A stretch of 10,707 nt of DNA from Baffinella frigidus (lineage: Eukaryota > Cryptophyceae > Cryptomonadales > Baffinellaceae). Numbering within the stretch: the stretch's first letter is position 1; every line of letters starts with the position of its first letter. Location of the stretch: contig MU647400.1 in the NCBI GenBank assembly GCA_026770585.1, positions 1 to 10,707 of the forward strand. Reading direction: 5' to 3'. A program made the position numbers and the translations under genes. Shown here piece by piece: positions 1-6,642 of the stretch. The notes under the pieces are model-generated. The model searched no databases. It saw only the letters and a list, made by a program, of their open reading frames with translations, and was not told where the DNA came from.

Positions 1-184
1 CCCGCAGCCCCTCTAGCTTCCCGAAAGAGAGCGCTGGTGCAGCTGGGCCCATCTGGGCCCCTTCCCCTTCCACGTCACCACGCGCGGATCCGCGGCCGGG
101 AATGCTAGGATGCTAGGAAAGCACCAACTATATGAGGGCATGGGGCAGGCGCAAAGACTCCGGTCTGCATCGTCTTCACAGCCG

Positions 185-225
185 CGTGGGTCCACGTAGA
201 GGGGCTGCGTCTACGTGGACCCACG
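185..225. repeat. Perfect 15-bp inverted repeat
   Basis: The arms are 185-199 (CGTGGGTCCACGTAG) and 211-225, perfectly complementary around an 11-nt loop. The function is unknown; it is one of several palindromes in this stretch. Confidence 0.85.
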
Positions 226-319
226 TCTCCAACTCCCTCCCGGTACGGATCTGGCCGCATAAGCCTCATGTAAGGCGTTCTTGGAGCCGTTGGGCAACTT
301 TTGGACTTTAGAAAACAAC

Positions 320-345
320 TGCCAAGGCCTTTTAAGGCCTTGGCA
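320..345. repeat. Perfect palindrome with 12-bp arms
   Basis: The arms TGCCAAGGCCTT (320-331) and AAGGCCTTGGCA (334-345) are separated by only TT. A second 12-bp palindrome, ATCCGCGCGGAT, follows at 358-369. With a 2-nt spacer this is a cruciform-type site rather than a normal RNA hairpin. Confidence 0.85.
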
Positions 346-449
346 TATTAAAATATGATCCGCGCGGATGCGTGATCGGGAACCTCTATATAAATGCTGT
401 CAGCAACATACAAGATAACAATAGTATTGATGTGCATCATGTTGGCCCA

Positions 450-517
450 TGTGGCTCGGATGGTAGAGTGATGGTCTCTGCGGTGGGAAGGTTCCTGGTT
501 CGGCCCCCGGTGATCCA
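450..517 (+). repeat. tRNA-like (SINE-like) sequence with A and B box motifs
   Basis: TGGCTCGGATGGTAGAGTG resembles a tRNA D-arm and pol III A box. About 30 nt later, GGTTCGGCCCC resembles a T-arm B box, with a T stem carrying one mismatch. The acceptor and anticodon stems do not form, so this is not a working tRNA. A tRNA-derived SINE head or a decayed tRNA pseudogene is the likely identity. I see no obvious body or tail. Confidence 0.4.
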
Positions 518-846
518 GTAATGGACGAGCCTTGTGAACATCATTTCATGACTTTTTGCTGTTTTTTTCGACCGCAGTCGATATTGTTTATGGGACGTGC
601 CAGTAGTAACTTTTTGTACCGACGACCCAAATCACAGTACACATTTCGGACGTGACTGGGTGTCCAACACAAAACAATGGTGGAGCCGTTGATCACGTGA
701 TAGGTGATGACTGTCTTGCATGTGGCCAGATCTGGAGATAGGGGTCGCAAAATTCGTGACACCCCTCAAAACGGGGGTCCACTTTTGGAGCGAAAATGGT
801 CCTGGAACAATGGTTCCAAGGGCCGCGGCCGATCCGAAGATCGGGT

Positions 847-880
847 CAATGGCTCCAGTGATCAGCCACTGGAACCATTG
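847..880. repeat. Inverted repeat, 13 of 14 bp
   Basis: CAATGGCTCCAGTG (847-860) pairs with CACTGGAACCATTG (867-880) with one mismatch and a 6-nt loop. The right arm also matches 806-816 in inverted orientation. Confidence 0.75.
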
Positions 881-1002
881 CTGTGGGACACTGAGATAAC
901 ATGCCCACGGAGTTCGCCAAAGATCCTGAGGAGGTGTATTTCAAAAGTCAATTTGCACCCTTCCAAAAGTGGACAAACGCCAATGGCTCCAAGTTCATAT
1001 GC

Positions 1003-1167
1003 GGAAACAGTATAAAAATACTGTTTTTGGCCACGCGTAAAGTTGATTCCCCCCTTGAAAACAAGCCACTTTTGGCGTATCATCACAAAACACGCCAAAA
1101 GTGGCTTGTTTTCAAGGGGAGAATCAACTTTACACGTGGCCAAAAACAGTATTTTTATACTGTTTCC
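1003..1167. repeat. Long foldback (MITE-like hairpin) abutting the PRMT5 start
   Basis: The two 76-bp arms (1003-1078 and 1092-1167) are complementary at 74 of 76 positions around a 13-nt loop. Both mismatches would be G-U pairs in RNA. Each arm tip carries its own small palindrome, AACAGTAT-AAAA-ATACTGTT, which includes a TATAAAA motif. I see no clear target-site duplication. The right arm ends 49 bases before the PRMT5 ATG, so the element may supply part of the promoter or the 5' UTR. The near-identity of the arms suggests recent formation or conversion between arms. Confidence 0.85.
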
Positions 1168-1216
1168 GGAGATAAAAGTACGCAATCCCTCGTGCAAAAG
1201 CAACAGAGGATCCGCG

Positions 1217-4200
1217 ATGTCCGGCGAACATGTCCGCATCGGGCGGCTGTTCACCTGCGTGCCGTCGGCTCACTCCGCGGTTGAGAGCCTGGCGCCGAAC
1301 GAGATGTACTTTGCGGTGATGCCGCTCGCGCACCCCCGCTCACGCCGCGAGTTCAACGGGGTCACGAACCGCGACGAGCCCTTCACGCGCTCGGATCTCA
1401 CGCTCCCGAGCAACGTGTGGTCCTCCAACGTGATCGGCGCGCTCTCGCCGTGGATCAACCTGGACTCCACCTCGCACCGCGTGCGCATGAACTCGGAGAA
1501 GGCGATCAAGCAAGAGCTCATGTGGGCGCAGCACATCTCGTGCCCATCCGTAATCGCCCCCACGCCTTCGCGCCACGGCTGCCGCAACTACTCGCGCGCC
1601 ATCTACGGGCAGTTCGCGGGGCACAGCAACACTACGATCCACGTACACATGCCCATGGTCTGGCCGGACGTGCCGGACGGTGAAGACAAGGACGATCCCG
1701 CCGACAAGAGCGTCGACCCCTGGGAGACATGGAACGAGGTCTGCCTCCACCACCCTCCCGCAAACACGCGTTGCGGCGGCGTCTCAATTTGGGGCAAGAG
1801 CGGCTCGGAAAGTGCTCTCACGTGTTGATTGGGTGGGGCTGTGGCCGATACCTGTGTTGTCCTCCCGAGTTATCACGTGCATGTCACGTGCAGCCACGTG
1901 TTGCTCCTCCTCGCGAGATGGCGTGCGCCACAAACGAAAAAGCACGATTTAACGAACGCGCGTGCCCTCTCCCGCAGATCCGCATGAACGCTGAACACCA
2001 CTCGTCACTATGCTGCGCGCTCGAAGTGACGTCGGACCTGCCCTCAGAAGAAAGCATCGAGCAATGGCTGGCCGAGCCAGTGAAGCTTCTGATCCTGCCA
2101 ACCTCCATCTTCCTCACCAACTCCACGGGCTTCCCGGTCCTCTCGAAACGCCACCAGGTTCAACCCCACCCCCCTCCCCCTGCCCCCAACACCACCACCC
2201 AAACCCCCCCAGCGCTCTGCCGAACCTCACCCACAACAGCGCCCTGCCGCACCCGCGCTTCCCCCCCCGTGCATTCGAGCCCCCCCCAGTTCGCTCACTC
2301 GCTCGCAGCTACGGCGGCTGCCACTCCCGACCGGCGTCATGCAGCTGACAGACTCCCCCGTGCAGACACTGCTGAACGGGTTCTTCTCGCGATCGGTGGA
2401 CCTGATCGTGTCGGGGCGGCCGCGGCACGAAGGCGACATGCTGCGCTACTCGCAGTACCTCCAGCACCTCTACGCCACGCGCCCCGAGCTGTCCGAGTCC
2501 GAGCGTTTCGAGCAGCCGTACTGGGACTACCTCCAGGTGCTCCCCCCCGCCTCCTTTGACTCTTGGCGGTCTTGCACGCGGCTCATAACCTGTATTTATG
2601 AGCCTTTTGCAAGACATGGTTATGAGCCGCTTGCAAAAGGCCAGAGGTCTGGTCTGTGTGGAGCGCGCGCGGGAGAGAGGGTGGCACGAGATGTATCGCG
2701 TGGGTCTACATGGTATTAGCCACGGCTGTGATTTTAACTTCTACGCCCTGATGCCTCCCTCTCCTCCTGGGCACGTCTCACACGCGGAAACGCAGGATAC
2801 GTGCTGTTTCTGACGATGCTCGCCCGGGTGTGGCAGATCCCTCTGCAACCGCTCGCGGATAACCTGGAGTCGCAGACGTACGAGGTCTTCGAGAAGGACC
2901 CTGTCAAATATGTCAACTACGAACAGGTGATGAGCCCCTCGTCACGTCCTGGCTCTGTCTCGCTTTGATCGGTTGCACCTTTTGATGAGACCGGGTGCTT
3001 TCCAACCCCAAACGTTGACGCCAACCCCAAACGTTGACGGATTTGTAAGGTAAATCTGGAATGTCGACGAGAATAGTCGGTCAACCCGAGTGATGCAGAG
3101 GTAGACGTCTCCACCACTCTTCCCTGAACCGCGCAGATGTGTACGGGGTGGTAGACGGCAGCGCGTGCATTAGAGTCGCCGGCATCGCTTCCCCGTGCGA
3201 TGGTCCCGGTGCTACGCACTCGCGAGAATCTGGAGGTATTATTCACCCGGTCACGCTCTACATGCTGGACTGGGCCACCAAAGTTTCCAATATTTCGTTT
3301 CAACTTCCTTACTTTGGTGTCACTCTTGGAGCCTCTTGGTGAAGTTTGCGAGGACAGGATGACAGATAGAGAGATGGGATTTGTTGTGTGTGTCGAGGGG
3401 AGAATGATGACTTATCACATCTTAGCGGATTCAACTGAGCTTGCCGCTGAACGTAATGTGAAACTTCCATGGCTCTGATCTCCCTTCGCGCGCGCGCTCA
3501 TCCCCGAGTTTAAGGGTTCGGGTTTCAGGTTGATTTAGGAGACATTCAATACTTTCCCTCTGCTTACTTTCGAGTAACTCCAAGGGTTTGCGCGTGGGGT
3601 TCACAAGGGCTGTCTGACTGAGAGAGAGATGGGATGTAAAGTGGTGTGTGCGAGGGGAGAATGATGACTTATCACATCTTAGCGGATTCAACTGAGCTTG
3701 CCGCTGAACGTACTGTGAAACTTCCATGGCTCTGACCCCCCTTCGCGCGCGCGCTCATTCCCGGGTTAAGCTTCACGGGCGCGATAGAGATCTGACGCGC
3801 GGCGCGCACGCAGGCTGTGTTTCTGGCGCTGCAAGACCTGAAGAAAAACCACCCATCTCTTCCGGACCCTCTGGTGGTCATGGTGGTTGGTGCCGGCCGC
3901 GGACCGCTCGTGCGCTCGTCTCTCCGGTTTCCCCCCGCGCCACTCAACCCCTTGGGGTTTTCATGCGGTCGTAGGGATTGCGGGACAGCTTCGAATCGTG
4001 CATCACTTGTTGGGCGCCCTCCTCGAAGGGGAGGTGCTCCCAGCAGCGATTGAATGGCTTGGATCGTTGAGGAGATGGCAAGTGATATATATGCGTGGGT
4101 CTACATGACATTAGCCACGGCTGTGATTTTAACATTTACGCGTGATGCCACCTTCTCCCTGCGTGCTCCAAACCTCCAAGAATGCCGAAAAAGGCTCATC

Positions 4201-6425
4201 GATTGCTTCACCCCCCTCGCCTGCCTCCACTCGGAAGACGTGTCGCTAAGACGCGTGTGTGGTGTGTGTGTGCAGGGCGTCGGAGCGATGTGGGATCCCC
4301 ATCTTTGTGTATGCTCTCGACAAGAACCCCAACGCTGTCGTGACTCTGCGGTACCGCCCCTGCCATCCTTGCTCCACCAGGCTAGGCTGCACGCGCTCAG
4401 ACGCGCACTTGAACCTTCCCCTAGCTAGGGTGGACTCCGCGATGATGACTCACGACGTAACCCATGTCCTCTGAACTGCCGAGGCCTTACGAGGTCGCGG
4501 CATGAAGCGTACCCTGCGTCACTGAGCGGCTGTCCACTATCCCTTGTCTGTTGTTTCCACCACACTGCAGGCGTAAGTGCCGCGTTGTGCAAGTGCCGCG
4601 TTGCGGCCCTTGCAGCGTCGCCGGGACAACCCTGGTGCGATTTGTACCTGGATTCTGATGCGCCCCCGCTTGCGATCCTTCAGGGGCGCTAGGTGTTGTG
4701 TAGTTGTAGAGGCACCCAATGTCTGCCAGTGGTGGCGGTTTTGGGTGATAGTCGTCAGCGCGTGCATTAGAGTCGCCGGCATCGCTTCCCTGTGTGATGG
4801 TCCCGGTGCTACGCACTCGCGAGAATCTGGAGGTATTATTCACCCGGTCACGCTCTACATGCTGGACTGGGCCACCAAAGTTTCCAAAATTCACTCGGTT
4901 CGCCTTACTTTCGTGTTATCCTCAGGGCCTTTTGGTGGGGTTTGCGAGGGAGATAGGATTTATTGAGTGGTGTGTGCCGAGGGGAGAATGATGACTTATC
5001 ACATCTTAGCGGATTCAACTGAGCTTGCCGCTGAACGTACTGTGAAACTTCCATGGCTCTGACCTCCCTTCGCGCGCGCGCTCAACCCCGGTTAAAGGGT
5101 TAGGGATCCGGGTTGATTTAGGAGGACGTCCGAATCGGACTCTCAGCCTAGCTGGGCCTTCGCTTTGCCGGGAGAGAGAGAGAGAGATGGAGGCAGATAG
5201 AGAGAGAGAGAGAGAGAGAGTCATGGAAACGTCTCTCATGAGACCTGCCTGCCAACAGTAGATGCGGGTGCTAACACGCCAACCACAGTACATCCAGTGA
5301 TGCCAATGCTGAAAGGTCGGTGATGGCGGGGTGTGCAGGAATATGCGGATTACGGAGAACTGGGTGGGCAAGGTGGAAGTGGTGCATTCAGACATGCGCG
5401 ATTTCAACCCTGACGTGAGCGCTCCCCCCTCCCCTTTCCCCACACGCCCACACCCTGCGGAACGTATGCGAAAACTCCTCGAATAGAAAACAGGGTAGTT
5501 GGCATGCGATGCGGTATTGGAACGAGAACCCCTGTGGTTTGTAGGAGACTGTCACCCAGCGTTTGTAGGAGACTGTCAGTCAGCTGCCCCAGCAGAATGC
5601 CCCAGTGGCATTTCCCGCTGCAACGACCACACTGTCAGCCAGCGACTCAAGGTCCTGTGCTCTCGGGACTCAGCAGCCAAGCGTAGAGGAGACACCCTTC
5701 CTGTCGACGGTGGCAAGCAGTCTCCCACTTGCATGGTGCCTTTTACGCTTTGTAAAGCAAAATGGCTCCAATCCAATATCTGACTCTCGTGTGTGACGCA
5801 GTGTAAAGCGGACATTCTGGTTTCGGAGCTGCTGGGGTCGTTCGGGGATAACGAGCTCTCGCCCGAGTGCCTCGACGGCGCGCAGCGCTTCCTGAAGCCC
5901 GACACGGGCCTCTCGATCCCGATGTCGTACACGTCGTGGATCGCGCCGATTTCGTCGACGAAGCTGCATCAGGAGGTGAAGGCGTACAACGACGTGAAGC
6001 ACTTCGAGACGACGTATGTGGTCAAGATGCACGCGCACCGGGTGCTGAGCGAGGCACAGGAGTGCTGGACGTTCACGCACCCCAACACCGACACGCCCAT
6101 CGACAACACGCGCCAGGCCACCCACCGCTTCAAGGTCACGCGCAGCTCGTGCCTCCACGGCTTCGCAGGCTACTTCGACTCGCACCTCTACGGCGGAGTG
6201 CACATCTCCATCTTCCCCAAGACTTTCTCGACGGGTATGTTCTCGTGGTTTCCGCTCTTCTTCCCGATCCGGCAGCCCATGTACCTCCCCGAGGGCTCTG
6301 ACGTGGTGCTGCATCTCTCGCGGTGCGTGGCGGATAAGAAGGTGTGGTATGAGTGGAGCGTGTCGGAGCCGAGTGCGGGCCCCATCAACAACACCAACGG
6401 ACGCTCCTTCTCCATCGGACTCTAG
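1217..6425 (+). CDS. PRMT5: Protein arginine N-methyltransferase 5 (type II PRMT), 8 exons
   Basis: PRMT5 transfers methyl groups from S-adenosylmethionine to arginine, giving symmetric dimethylarginine on Sm proteins, histones and other targets. Exons: 1217-1738, 1978-2157, 2366-2536, 2837-2926, 3814-3926, 4276-4350, 5339-5414, 5802-6425. All seven introns are GT-AG; introns 5 and 6 are phase 2, the rest phase 0. Spliced length is 616 residues (human about 637). Residues about 1-270 form the TIM barrel, then the Rossmann fold, then the C-terminal beta barrel ending GRSFSIGL. Motifs seen: [13 protein letters not shown] (Y306, F309 and K315; F309 matches the Phe linked to symmetric dimethylation), GAGRGP (347-352), SDMRD (401-405) and the double-E loop [11 protein letters not shown] (E418, E427). 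The residue after motif I that binds the SAM ribose is Asp374 where Glu is usual. Exon joins reproduce plant PRMT5 spacing without gaps. The start at 1217 fits the family; an earlier in-frame ATG (1043) lies in the foldback. Confidence 0.97.
1739..1977 (+). other. PRMT5 intron 1 with four CACGTG boxes
   Basis: This 239-nt phase-0 GT-AG intron contains no snoRNA boxes. It holds CACGTG at 1819-1824, 1874-1879, 1885-1890 and 1895-1900; the last three are spaced 11 and 10 bases apart. CACGTG is the G-box/E-box core bound by bZIP and bHLH factors in plants and algae. An intronic enhancer is possible but unproven. Confidence 0.85.
2158..2365 (+). other. PRMT5 intron 2, C-rich and G-poor
   Basis: This 208-nt phase-0 intron (GT at 2158, AG ending 2365) is very C-rich, with many runs of four to eight C on the sense strand and few G in its first half. 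I see no snoRNA boxes or repeats shared with the other introns. Confidence 0.85.
2571..2640 (+). repeat. Three-unit inverted/direct repeat with alternative folds (intron 3)
   Basis: A unit of about 20 nt occurs once inverted (2571-2590) and twice direct (2596-2613 and 2618-2640). The inverted unit can pair with the first copy (15 of 18) or the second (18 of 20), and CCTTTTGCAAG (2603-2613) pairs perfectly with 2630-2640. Pairing 2579-2590 with 2618-2629 together with 2603-2613 with 2630-2640 would make an H-type pseudoknot whose 3' strands abut. It lies 34 nt after the intron 3 donor. Confidence 0.7.
2672..2764 (+). ncRNA. Box C/D snoRNA-like gene, family A copy 1 (intron 3)
   Basis: The ends pair: GGAGAG (2672-2677) with CTCTCC (2759-2764), and GGCA (2683-2686) with TGCC (2752-2755). 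A good D box, CTGA, lies at 2748-2751 directly inside the stem. The C box is degenerate (GAGATGTA, 2688-2695). TGTGATT near 2728 could be C'. About 57 bases of the core (2699-2755) are shared with copy 2 in intron 5. The shared ancestor of the two copies would have had a canonical GTGATGTA C box. The 3' end lies 72 nt before the intron acceptor, a spacing typical of intronic C/D snoRNAs in vertebrates. I found no convincing rRNA target. It may be a decaying copy. Confidence 0.5.
3002..3039 (+). repeat. Perfect 19-bp tandem duplication (intron 4)
   Basis: CCAACCCCAAACGTTGACG occurs twice in direct succession at 3002-3020 and 3021-3039. It lies in the 5' part of intron 4, which otherwise (2927-3144) shows no recognisable feature. 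Confidence 0.9.
3145..3540 (+). repeat. Intron-borne duplicated segment, copy 1 (intron 4)
   Basis: About 395 bp shared with 4742-5125 in intron 6. The first module (3159-3295) is almost identical between copies, with two C-to-T differences that I can see. A more diverged spacer follows (about 3300-3390), then snoRNA B, then a GCGCGCGCGCTCA tract and a telomere-like tail (AGGGTTCGGGTTT). In the first module, CATCGC pairs with GCGATG, and one of the two differences changes a G-C pair to G-U, so the hairpin survives. On both strands the module has an open frame, but these match no family I know; I regard it as non-coding. Confidence 0.85.
3394..3488 (+). ncRNA. Box C/D snoRNA, family B copy 1 (intron 4)
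   Basis: A 9-bp terminal stem pairs CGAGGGGAG (3394-3402) with CTCCCTTCG (3480-3488), with one G-U. The C box ATGATGA is at 3404-3410, D' CTGA at 3435-3438, C'-like ATGTGA near 3456-3461 and D CTGA at 3475-3478. The D' guide CTTAGCGGATTC (3421-3432) is fully complementary to the conserved LSU rRNA stretch GAAUCCGCUAAG. The D guide ACTTCCATGGC (3463-3473) is complementary to GCCAUGGAAGU just upstream in the same rRNA. By the D+5 rule the targets are the A of CCAUGG and the second A of GGAAUCC. C/D snoRNAs direct 2'-O-methylation by fibrillarin in the nucleolus. rRNA sequence is recalled from other eukaryotes. Confidence 0.88.
3545..3775 (+). repeat. Intron-borne duplicated segment, 5'-truncated copy 2 (intron 4)
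   Basis: This copy follows copy 1 directly. It lacks the first module but keeps a diverged version of the spacer (CTTACTTTCG to GAGATGGGATG) and snoRNA B with its GCGCGCGCGCTCA tract. Intron 4 therefore holds one complete and one partial unit in tandem, which accounts for much of its 887-nt length. Confidence 0.8.
3651..3745 (+). ncRNA. Box C/D snoRNA, family B copy 2 (intron 4)
   Basis: Nearly identical to copy 1. The C box ATGATGA is at 3661-3667, the D' guide at 3678-3689, D' CTGA at 3692-3695 and D CTGA at 3732-3735. Both guides are unchanged. The terminal stem (3651-3659 with 3737-3745) has one A-C mismatch created by a C-run at 3736-3741. The 3' end lies 68 nt before the intron acceptor, the usual spacing of intronic C/D snoRNAs in animals. 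Two snoRNAs in one intron would need processing by endonuclease or from the linearised lariat; clustered intronic snoRNAs are common in plants and green algae. Confidence 0.87.
4071..4158 (+). ncRNA. Box C/D snoRNA-like gene, family A copy 2 (intron 5)
   Basis: The ends pair: GGAGA (4071-4075) with TCTCC (4154-4158), and TGGCA (4076-4080) with TGCCA (4146-4150). The stem is kept although its bases differ from copy 1. The C box is degenerate (GTGATAT, 4082-4088), and the D position reads GTGA (4142-4145) instead of CTGA. The core (4093-4149) is shared with intron 3. The D guide differs from copy 1 at about three positions, so the copies may have separate targets or this one may be dead. It lies 117 nt before the acceptor. 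I found no convincing rRNA target. Confidence 0.4.
4430..4537 (+). ncRNA. Box C/D snoRNA, family C (intron 6)
   Basis: The terminal stem pairs GTGGAC (4430-4435) with GTCCAC (4532-4537) and CCGC (4437-4440) with GCGG (4526-4529) around a small internal loop. The C box ATGATGA is at 4442-4448, D' CTGA at 4471-4474, a C'-like ATGAAG near 4502 and D CTGA at 4522-4525. The D' guide TAACCCATGTCC (4458-4469) is complementary to GGACAUGGGUUA, a stretch I recall from the LSU rRNA of many eukaryotes (land plants may have GCACAUGGGUUA). D+5 points to the C of GGACAUGG. I recognise no target for the D guide. It shares intron 6 with a family B copy. Confidence 0.72.
4575..4606 (+). repeat. 16-bp tandem duplication (intron 6)
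   Basis: AAGTGCCGCGTTGTGC (4575-4590) is followed by AAGTGCCGCGTTGCGG (4591-4606). The rest of 4538-4741 shows a hairpin with stem CACCCAA/TTGGGTG (about 4714-4746) but nothing I can name. Confidence 0.85.
4742..5125 (+). repeat. Intron-borne duplicated segment, copy 3 (intron 6)
   Basis: Counterpart of 3145-3540: the same first module (from 4757), spacer, snoRNA B and telomere-like tail (TTAAAGGGTTAGGGATCC), ending in GTTGATTTAGGAG as in copy 1. High identity across two introns of one gene points to recent copying or ongoing gene conversion. Confidence 0.85.
4978..5072 (+). ncRNA. Box C/D snoRNA, family B copy 3 (intron 6)
   Basis: The terminal stem CGAGGGGAG (4978-4986) with CTCCCTTCG (5064-5072) is intact. 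The C box is at 4988-4994, the D' guide CTTAGCGGATTC at 5005-5016, D' CTGA at 5019-5022, the D guide ACTTCCATGGC at 5047-5057 and D CTGA at 5059-5062. Both guides match copies 1 and 2 exactly, so the predicted LSU rRNA targets are the same adjacent pair. It lies 266 nt before the intron 6 acceptor, farther than usual, so processing may depend on the terminal stem. Confidence 0.88.
5171..5220 (+). repeat. GA microsatellite (intron 6)
   Basis: Two (GA)n runs at about 5171-5186 and 5199-5220 are separated by TGGAGGCAGATA. The remainder of intron 6 to the acceptor at 5338 has no feature I can name. Confidence 0.95.
5415..5801 (+). other. PRMT5 intron 7 with an 18-bp direct repeat
   Basis: This 387-nt phase-0 GT-AG intron contains GTTTGTAGGAGACTGTCA twice (5537-5554 and 5561-5578, period 24) and a related ACTGTCAGCCAGCG near 5630. 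A small hairpin pairs AATGCC with GGCATT near 5597-5613. There is no ATGATGA box, so no C/D snoRNA is called. An H/ACA RNA cannot be excluded, but I see no clear H and ACA pair. Confidence 0.8.
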
Positions 6426-6525
6426 ATCCAACAACACTGTTTCATTACACTTTCTAGCCTCTGAAGTGGGGGTGTCTGGTCCTACATTGCCGCCAGCTGT
6501 TCGTCGCGCGTTGCGGGTGTGTCTA

Positions 6526-6642
6526 TAGGGGAACCTTGCTCATGCGAAACCGCAACCCCCTAAGACCCTACAGTAGGGCTATGCCTGTGGCACTATGGTG
6601 GTCTTAGGGGGATGGGCGTTTCTTATGAGCGATGTAGCCCTG
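6526..6642. mobile_element. 117-bp TA-flanked MITE-like element, copy 1
   Basis: The left end TAGGGGAACCTTGCTCATG and right end (inverted) CAGGGCTACATCGCTCATA form imperfect terminal inverted repeats that continue into CCCCCTAAGACC. The element is flanked by TA at 6524-6525 and 6643-6644 and carries a central CCCTACAGTAGGG palindrome. The same length and termini recur at 7918-8034. TA duplication suggests a Tc1/mariner-like transposase acting in trans. Confidence 0.65.

Larger units (their letters stand above)
1..1002. other. Upstream non-coding region rich in palindromes
   Basis: I find no convincing gene here. The open frames are short, overlap on both strands and resemble no family I recognise. 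The stretch holds several palindromes (185-225, 320-345, 358-369 and 847-880), a tRNA-like fragment near 450-517, and a long hairpin that begins at its right edge. Positions 806-816 are also an exact inverted match to 870-880, so 800-880 can fold on itself. It is probably an accumulation of small foldback elements upstream of PRMT5. Confidence 0.6.

Noticed and set aside
1043-1216. N-terminal extension of PRMT5 from an upstream in-frame ATG
   Set aside because: The extra 58 codons are translated hairpin-arm sequence; the family N terminus fits the ATG at 1217.
1340-1753. Open frame on the - strand opposite PRMT5 exon 1
   Set aside because: Same codon-bias shadow effect; low-complexity Arg/Val-rich reading with no family.
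2981-3130. Additional C/D snoRNA using TTGATGA (2982) and CTGA (3124) in intron 4
   Set aside because: The boxes are about 140 nt apart, there is no terminal stem, and no guide matches rRNA that I recognise.
3139-3342. Protein-coding reading of the duplicated intron module (both strands, also at 4577-4966 and 4487-4894)
   Set aside because: Frames look alike only because the DNA is nearly identical; no known domain, located in introns, and shared frames end at different points.
5579-5640. H/ACA snoRNA hairpin in intron 7
   Set aside because: One hairpin and an ACA triplet are present, but the pocket is too small and no H box with a second hairpin was found.
5670-6437. Long open frame on the - strand opposite PRMT5 exon 8 (255 codons)
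   Set aside because: Shadow of the GC-ending codons of the real + strand exon; it has no recognisable domain, while the + strand is unmistakable PRMT5.
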